Positions 60,036-64,000 of a stretch of DNA of 64,000 bases are shown in pieces. Below the pieces are notes generated by a model. It was not told where the DNA came from, did not search any database, and saw nothing but the letters and a program-made list of their open reading frames with translations. The stretch is from Vespula vulgaris (taxonomy: Eukaryota > Arthropoda > Insecta > Hymenoptera > Vespidae): the NCBI RefSeq assembly GCF_905475345.1, contig NC_066610.1, positions 1,369,886-1,433,885 of the forward strand. The letters run 5' to 3'. The translations under genes were made by a program, and so were the position numbers. The stretch's first letter is position 1; each line of letters opens with the position of its first letter.

Positions 60036-60490
60036 ACACCTGGACAAGGTCCATCTCCATTTTTTAATGAAATCGAAATTGCAGTTAGGAGTGAAAGAGA
60101 GAGATGGTAGGTCGTTCCTTTTTTCGAAACAAAAACGTTCAACTGGTTCGTCGGTCCAACTAAATTACTTTGGAATTGTATTAATTATGATTGTTTGGAC
60201 CTGGGTATTCTGTAGGACTCTTTTTCTTTTCTTTTATTCCTTCTTTTTTCTTCTTCTTCTTCTTCTTCTTCTTCTTCTTCTTCATTTTTCGCTTTTGCTT
60301 TCGTTTTGTTCCATATAACTTTTGGATCATCCGAAGAGACGTTACGGTTTTTTCTCTGATCGGTTCCTACCAACGACGAAGACGAAGGCGAAGGGTGTTA
60401 CTCGTTATAGCATGGATGACATGGGTTTTAATGCTCGATGAAATCCATGGGGCTCATCTCGAGGAATCCACCTGTTACTACTTTGATCAT
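58481..60490. other. Intergenic: diverged duplications, purine tracts, CTG and CTT triplet arrays
   Basis: A pair of units about 240 bp apart (about 58969-59040 and 59211-59282) shares AATAAGTATA(G/C), ACAAATACCT(A/T)G-like and GATAA(T/A)TAACTAGAGCAAG. GA runs cover about 59430-59480. About 59690-59960 is complex. A CTG/TTG triplet run is at about 59990-60034 and (CTT)n at about 60248-60284. About 60330-60490 is complex. Long peptides here are triplet translations (poly-Leu, poly-Ala, poly-Glu). Confidence 0.45.
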
Positions 60491-60501
60491 AGTATACCAA
60501 C

Positions 60502-60966
60502 TTGCTTAGGGAAAGAAGAAGAATAAAAAAAGGATTCAGGATTGCTCGTGATGCTAGCGATGATGGTAATGGGACTGCTTTTACCGATGGTGTTGCTGCT
60601 GTTGGTGATGGTGATGGTAATGGTGCTGGTGGTGTGCATATCCCACAGTCCTATTCTTCCTGTTGTGGCTCCCTGCCACGTGTCCGACACCCACGCGAAA
60701 CTACAACAACCAATCTCGATATCCTAGCCGTCCTTCTTCGTCATTGTCAAAATCTCGACTATCGACGAGCTTTATTGACGATAAACGTCAACTATCATCA
60801 TTCCAGCGATGATTATTACCTAACCGTTTCTTCGTTAACGTTTCCCCGTCCATTTTGGTCTTCACGCATTCGGGTAATCCCATTTATTCTTGTTGTTACA
60901 TATTTGTTGGCTGAACTTTACTCGACAAGTTTTTTTTACCTAAATCAAATTCCGCAGAGTTTTTAG
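60502..60966 (+). other. Unrecognised 154-codon open frame, coding status doubtful
   Basis: The frame begins MLRERRRIKKGF, passes a Gly/Asp/Ala-rich stretch made by GGTGATGGT-type repeats, then a non-repetitive part containing CGSLPRVRHPRETTTT and a hydrophobic C-terminal segment (IRVIPFILVVTYLLAELYS) that could be a membrane span. I see no domain match. Part of the openness comes from the triplet repeats, and a second frame is also open through them. It could be a short exon, a diverged small protein, or chance. No splice or promoter evidence supports it. Confidence 0.15.
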
Positions 60967-63315
60967 AACGATTCGTTGGCTTGTTTGTAATCATAGTTTG
61001 GAGGTGTAAAATGTTTGGTAAGAGTGATAATTCTGTAATACATGGGATCGATTTTTACTTCAGATTGTTTTTCCGATCGAATAGAAGATTTGACGATAAA
61101 ATTCATTCGATTAATTTCTTTTCTTCTTTTTCTCTTTGTTTTTTTTCTTTTTTCTTTTTTTTTTAATATTCCTTTTTTTTCAGTGAAGGATTTATCGAGA
61201 AGAAAAGAGATAAAGAAATGTCGAGGTATTTTTTTAGTTTATTTTTTTTTCTTTTTTTTGTTTTTTTTTTTTTTTGAAGGAGAAACTTCGACAAAATATT
61301 CGAGTAATTTGTCGGTGCAAAATTTTGTAAAAACAGAAAAAAGAAAAATGAAGAAAAAGAAAAAAGAAAAGAAGGATAGAGGTAATTTTTTTGTCATTGA
61401 AAAGTTTCGAAAAAAGTTTCAGTTTTCTTTTTAATGAAAAATTTTCAAAAAAAAAAAAGAAAAAATATTTGAATAATCTTTTATTGAAAATGTCCGACAT
61501 TACTCTTTTATTGGTTTTATGGTTTTTAGTCATTTTCAGATAGATCAGGATTATGTCAAATGTTCACTCATGAATATTAAAAAATACCGAAAATTTTGAC
61601 GTTCAATTAATTGACTCGTTGAGATCGAAATTTATCAGTAAAAAAGTTAAAGATAATTACTGTGTAATCCAAAAAATTTCAACAACCGATTGTGTCTACT
61701 AATTCTAATGTTGAAACTTTTAGTAAAAATTAGAAAAAAAAGAAAAAAAAAAAGTATTCCCTAGAAATTTCTATATCACTAATTGTCCCATTTGGACTAA
61801 TCAAAATTTTCGATTAAAAAATTGTTTCGATTAAAATTATTGCAAATTTTTTCATTAATACCAAAATCCAATTTTCTATGGAAGATAAAAAAAAAAAAAA
61901 AAAAAAAGAAAAAGAAATTACGATATCATCGATCATGCACGAAATTTTCTCGATGAAAACAAATATCCCGAGAAATTTGGAAATTGTTTATCAAATCCAT
62001 TCGAAATTGACAATATTAAAATGTTTGAAAAATATTTGTTAAATAATTAATGAAATAATTTAATCGAATAAAATAGAACAAAATGTTGGAATATCATTTA
62101 TTAATCGATCTTCAAAAAAATTGATTGTTACAAAATTCCTAGATAACTTCTTAACCGACCGAGCAACAATTTATCGGAAACAATACAACTACACAATTCA
62201 GTTTCCCCCTCTCCTTCCCATCTCTCACCCCCCACTCTTAAGCTCTCAGACAAAACCATTCATCATCTTTCAAGAATACGCAACTCATTCTCCGATCAAA
62301 ATAAAAAATAATCTAGGGAAATAAAATCAAAAGGGATAAGAAAAAAAGAACAAGAAATAAACAAAAATAAATACAAAGATAAATAAATTAATTATTAAGT
62401 AAATAAATAAATAATAATAACAACAAGAATTTCACAAATTCGTCAATCTTTTCAATTCGAAAAAGATAACAGAAGGAAGAACAGCAGAAATAAAAAAAAA
62501 AATAGGAGAGACGAATCATAAAAAGAGAATTCAAAATAAAATTTTTAAAAATCAAAGAAAAAGATAAACATGAGAAGAAGAAGAACAAGAAGAAGAAGAA
62601 CAAGATGGCAGATCCCAGAAAACGAAAGCACGGATGGTATCTATCTCGCGGTTAAACGAAAAAAGATAAGTAAAAAAAAAGCAAATAAATAACAATAACA
62701 ATAACGATAACGGCAAGTCGACAATTTGTCAAACATTTCAATTCGGAAAAAAGGGAGGACAGAAAGAGGAAAATAAAAAAGCAAACGAAGGCAAAAAAAA
62801 ACAAAAAAATAAAAAATTGAAGAGACGACTTTAAAAAAATACACTCACACACACACACACACATATAAATATATATGTTATATGAAAAAAAAAAAAAAAA
62901 AATTTTTTTTTTTAAAGTGTAATAAAAATAAAAACCAGAAGAAAAGAAATAGAAGAAGAAAAAAGAGATAAAGAGAGAAAGAGAGAGAGAGAAAAGAAAA
63001 CAAAAAATAAAATGGAAGATCGGCCGGAAACGAAAGAACAGAGTTTCTATCTCGCGGTTAATTTCGTTCACATCGACACGTACTCCACCTCCACCCGTGA
63101 TCCATCCCTCATATACACAAAAAATAAAAAAAAATAAAAAAAAGAAAGAAAAAAAAATACAAAAATACAAACACATACGTACGTAGAAATAATACACATC
63201 CGAATACCAACACGTTTCGAACACGTACGCTCGTCATCGTCAGGGCCTGTCAAATCGACGTGTTTTGTCGATAATCAACGTCTATCGAATGCGTAATCGA
63301 GTGCAAGCACTGCAA

Positions 63316-63347
<32 letters not shown>

Positions 63348-63810
63348 TACACATACTCTCATACATTCTCTCTCTTTCTCTTTCTCTCACACACACACAC
63401 ATACTTTCATATTCTCTCTTTCATTCTCATATTCTCATTCTCTCATTCTCTCTTTCTCTCTTTCTTTTTCTCTCTCTCTCTTATACACACACATATACAT
63501 GTGATCTCTCACTTACTCTTTGCAAGCTAACCAGAGCTTCGGTTGCACCCTCTGGTAAAGCACTCTTTCTCTCTCTCTCTCTCTCTATCTTTCTCATTCA
63601 CTCGCAGTGGTTTTCATTTGGAGATGGTCGAGAGAAAGAGAGAGAAAGAGAGGGGGAGGGAAGGGGTGGTGGAAGGTGGAAAACGGTTCCATGAAAATTC
63701 GCCCTGTCGACTGGTGTCGCGTCCCGTTTCCGTGCTTGCGACGCTATCGTTCTACTCTCGGCGTTGATTACTTCGTTCCTTTTTTCGTCCATTTCTTTTT
63801 TCTTCCTTCT

Positions 63811-63841
<31 letters not shown>

Positions 63842-64000
63842 CCCTCCTTCTCCCTCTTTCTGTCTCTCTCTGTCTATCTGTCTGTCTGTCTATCTGTCTC
63901 TCTCTCTCTTTTACCTTTTTTTTTCTTTCTCCCTTCACTTTTTTTGGTCTCTCGATTTTTTTTTCTTTTCTTTCATTTTGTTTATTTTGTAATTTCTTTT
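60967..64000. other. Intergenic to window end: T/A tracts, a duplicated complex motif, CT microsatellites
   Basis: T and A runs dominate about 61120-61480 and 61730-61920. A duplication links about 62400-62660 and 62680-63065: both carry CGTCAATCTTTTCAATTCG / CGACAATTTGTC...TTCAATTCGG and ATCTCGCGGTTAA. About 63060-63310 is complex. From 63315 to the end CT, CA and CTAT microsatellites dominate, with a complex patch at 63660-63780. Predicted peptides are Phe/Ser/Leu or Lys polymers. No gene is seen. Confidence 0.45.

Noticed and set aside
59939..60142. Possible polyalanine-containing exon on the - strand next to SRKKRAART
   Set aside because: Generated by a CTG/TTG triplet run; no domain, no convincing splice context.
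1..64000. CRISPR array, tRNA, rRNA, or a bacterial-type defence or biosynthetic system
   Set aside because: The gene structure and composition are those of an insect chromosome. Tandem arrays lack the spacer structure of CRISPR, and I found no tRNA-like cloverleaf with a GGTTCGAATCC-type arm.

Overview
The window looks like nuclear DNA from an insect, most likely a hymenopteran (bee, wasp or ant). It is very AT-rich and crowded with GA/CT, AT and AAT microsatellites. The single gene I can recognise is eukaryotic, with seven coding exons, GT-AG introns and an intron of almost 20 kb. The species call is inference; only the insect Lim1 identity of the gene is firm.

One gene is well supported: Lim1, the insect ortholog of vertebrate Lhx1/Lhx5, a LIM-homeodomain transcription factor on the + strand. 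The coding exons are 1176-1348 (LIM domain 1), 21168-21400 (LIM domain 2), 23894-24118 (acidic/His/Gly linker), 25079-25320 (linker and homeodomain positions 1-46), 26747-27026 (homeodomain positions 47-60 and C-terminal region), 27679-27846 and 29762-29877 (C-terminal region, stop). All seven join in frame into 1437 nt, which is 478 residues plus a stop. A probable 3' UTR follows to about 31.7 kb.

Intron 1 (about 1.35-21.17 kb) is mostly local tandem duplications of 65-260 bp units, microsatellites and low-complexity purine/pyrimidine tracts. Several islands of complex sequence (4.7-5.0, 11.4-11.64, 13.54-13.66 and 17.2-17.5 kb) are candidate regulatory elements. Intron 2 carries a 14-bp perfect palindrome. 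Intron 4 splits the homeodomain and holds one arm of a roughly 0.93-kb, nearly identical inverted repeat whose other arm lies at 46.3-47.2 kb. Intron 6 holds a minisatellite of 21-bp and 81-bp units that happens to stay open for 286 codons.

From about 31.7 kb to the end (about 32 kb) I can support no gene. The region alternates between tandem arrays, long GA/CT/AT/GGTT/CAG/CTAT microsatellites and short complex islands that may be Lim1 regulatory DNA. I see no tRNA, rRNA, CRISPR, intact transposon or multi-gene system. The most unusual features are the inverted repeat with an arm inside the homeodomain intron, the weak GTTCTT donor of that same intron, and the density of independent tandem arrays.
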